A stretch of DNA of 64,000 nucleotides from Cordylochernes scorpioides (taxonomy: Eukaryota > Arthropoda > Arachnida > Pseudoscorpiones > Chernetidae): assembly GCA_030710605.1 (NCBI GenBank), contig CP092870.1, forward strand, positions 18,638,684 through 18,702,683. Reading direction: 5' to 3'. The notes below the pieces were generated by a model. That model was not told the DNA's origin. It saw nothing but the letters and a program-made list of their open reading frames with translations, and ran no database searches. This document shows, one piece after another, positions 63,382-64,000 of this stretch (positions are counted from its first letter, which is position 1; each line of letters opens with the position of its first letter). Both the position numbers and the translations under genes were made by a program.

Positions 63382-64000
63382 CTGTTGTGTGTCAACAAGC
63401 AACCGACCGGAAATACACGTGACGTTGCAAATTTAATTTAAATTTTTTTTTTATTTTTTATTTTTACTTTTTTTAAATTTATTTATCAGAGAAACAGCAC
63501 CACAGAGATAACAGGTACAAGTTGTATTTGACCACGGACCACCGTTTTCGCGGAATGCTTTAAAAATACAACATGCCAGTAATCGTTTGACCTTCGTGCT
63601 ATTTATTATTTTTTTTCTTTTTTTCCTTACCCGGCGAACGAAAGATGTCCTGTCACAGATATAACCCTTCCAACGGCGACACCGATGAGAATCTGACCCC
63701 AACCACCCTCCGGGACAGGACCACAAACCCAGCCCTGGAACGGGCCATGGTGACCATAGCCCACCAGGACAATGTACTGCAGCCTCTCAATAAAATGAGC
63801 TTTACATCCCCACTTCAGCCTCATCACATGGTGGAGAGCAGTGTCGGCCCAGCACCTCAAGTCGCGAACATAAGTATCGGCTACGGTGAGACGCCTTGTT
63901 TCAAACCGTAGGAGGAAGAGATCGAAGACTACGTGGAGAAGTTCAAAACGTGGCTGACGGCGAGCAAGGTACCGAAGGGAGACTGGACAAAGGCCCTAGT
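63382..64000 (+). mobile_element. 5' part of an unnamed retrotransposon
   Basis: A sequence beginning TGTTGTGTGTCAACAAG interrupts the MITE; TG at the junction and a Gag-like frame at 63645 suggest a 5' LTR region of about 200 bp. No primer site was identified and the other end is outside the window. Class uncertain (Gypsy-like by Gag shape). Confidence 0.45.
63645..64000 (+). pseudogene. Retrotransposon Gag-like N-terminus with a stop
   Basis: The frame starts MSCHRYNPSNGDTDENLTPT, passes a TAG at 63909-63911, and continues EEEIEDYVEKFKTWLTASKV and PKGDWTKALV to the window end. The part after the stop has the E.-D/E-Y..-KF..W pattern of Gag capsid starts in Gypsy-type elements and neighbouring retrotransposons. 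The stop means it is inactive unless read through. It is cut by the window edge. Confidence 0.55.

Noticed and set aside
1..64000. CRISPR arrays, operons, phage or bacterial defence systems
   Set aside because: There are no regular spacer-repeat arrays, no compact operons and the gene structure is eukaryotic throughout.

Overview
This is a 64 kb piece of an AT-rich animal genome, most likely an arthropod and perhaps a hemipteran insect. Introns with GT-AG borders, a TMTC-family gene, a C2H2 zinc-finger gene, a U6-like sequence, a tRNA-Gly-like sequence and many eukaryotic transposon families (Copia, BEL/Pao, R1-like and other LINEs, mariner, Tigger/pogo-like, Helitrons, tRNA-derived SINEs) support this. 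The species cannot be read from the sequence. No bacterial, CRISPR or viral genome structure is present.

Host genes are few. From 0.7 to 6.3 kb, three plus-strand exons encode the C-terminal TPR repeats of a TMTC protein; their introns are filled with repeats. At 52.1-53.5 kb a minus-strand open frame encodes 16 tandem C2H2 zinc fingers. Nothing else can be called a host gene with confidence; 60.6-62.4 kb has some higher-complexity sequence that could hold exons.

The rest is a dense, nested mobile-element landscape. Regions: 0-11 kb, TMTC exons with palindromic repeats, MITEs and two Helitrons; 11.2-15.8 kb, a nearly intact Copia element with 256-bp LTRs that differ at one base and a 5-bp target duplication; 16-20 kb, a mariner relic, a 109-bp perfect palindrome, a hammerhead-ribozyme motif and a foldback element; 20.8-23.1 kb, a Helitron interrupted by a Tigger-like MITE; 24-29 kb, LINE debris, a tailless U6 retrocopy, another MITE and a BEL/Pao fragment; 29.9-32.5 kb, the 3' part of a decayed second Copia; 36.6-49.0 kb, a complete but shattered BEL/Pao element with 5-bp target duplications that received an R1-like LINE in its 5' LTR (itself holding a Helitron that carries a tRNA-Gly), a SINE, a Helentron-like element and a Tigger-like element; 49-51 kb, LINE remains; 54-59 kb, a MITE, a mariner, a Tc1-like relic and a SINE; 60 kb, the 5' LTR of the second Copia family; 63.1-64 kb, a truncated MITE and the start of another retrotransposon.

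The most unusual signal is self-cleaving RNA architecture. A textbook-like type I hammerhead core lies on the minus strand at 17546-17587, with a self-complementary stem III that implies action as a dimer, as in Penelope-like elements and retrozymes. The abundant palindromic repeat (about ten copies or parts) carries hammerhead-like cores in both arms, and a third degenerate example lies near 33.25 kb.
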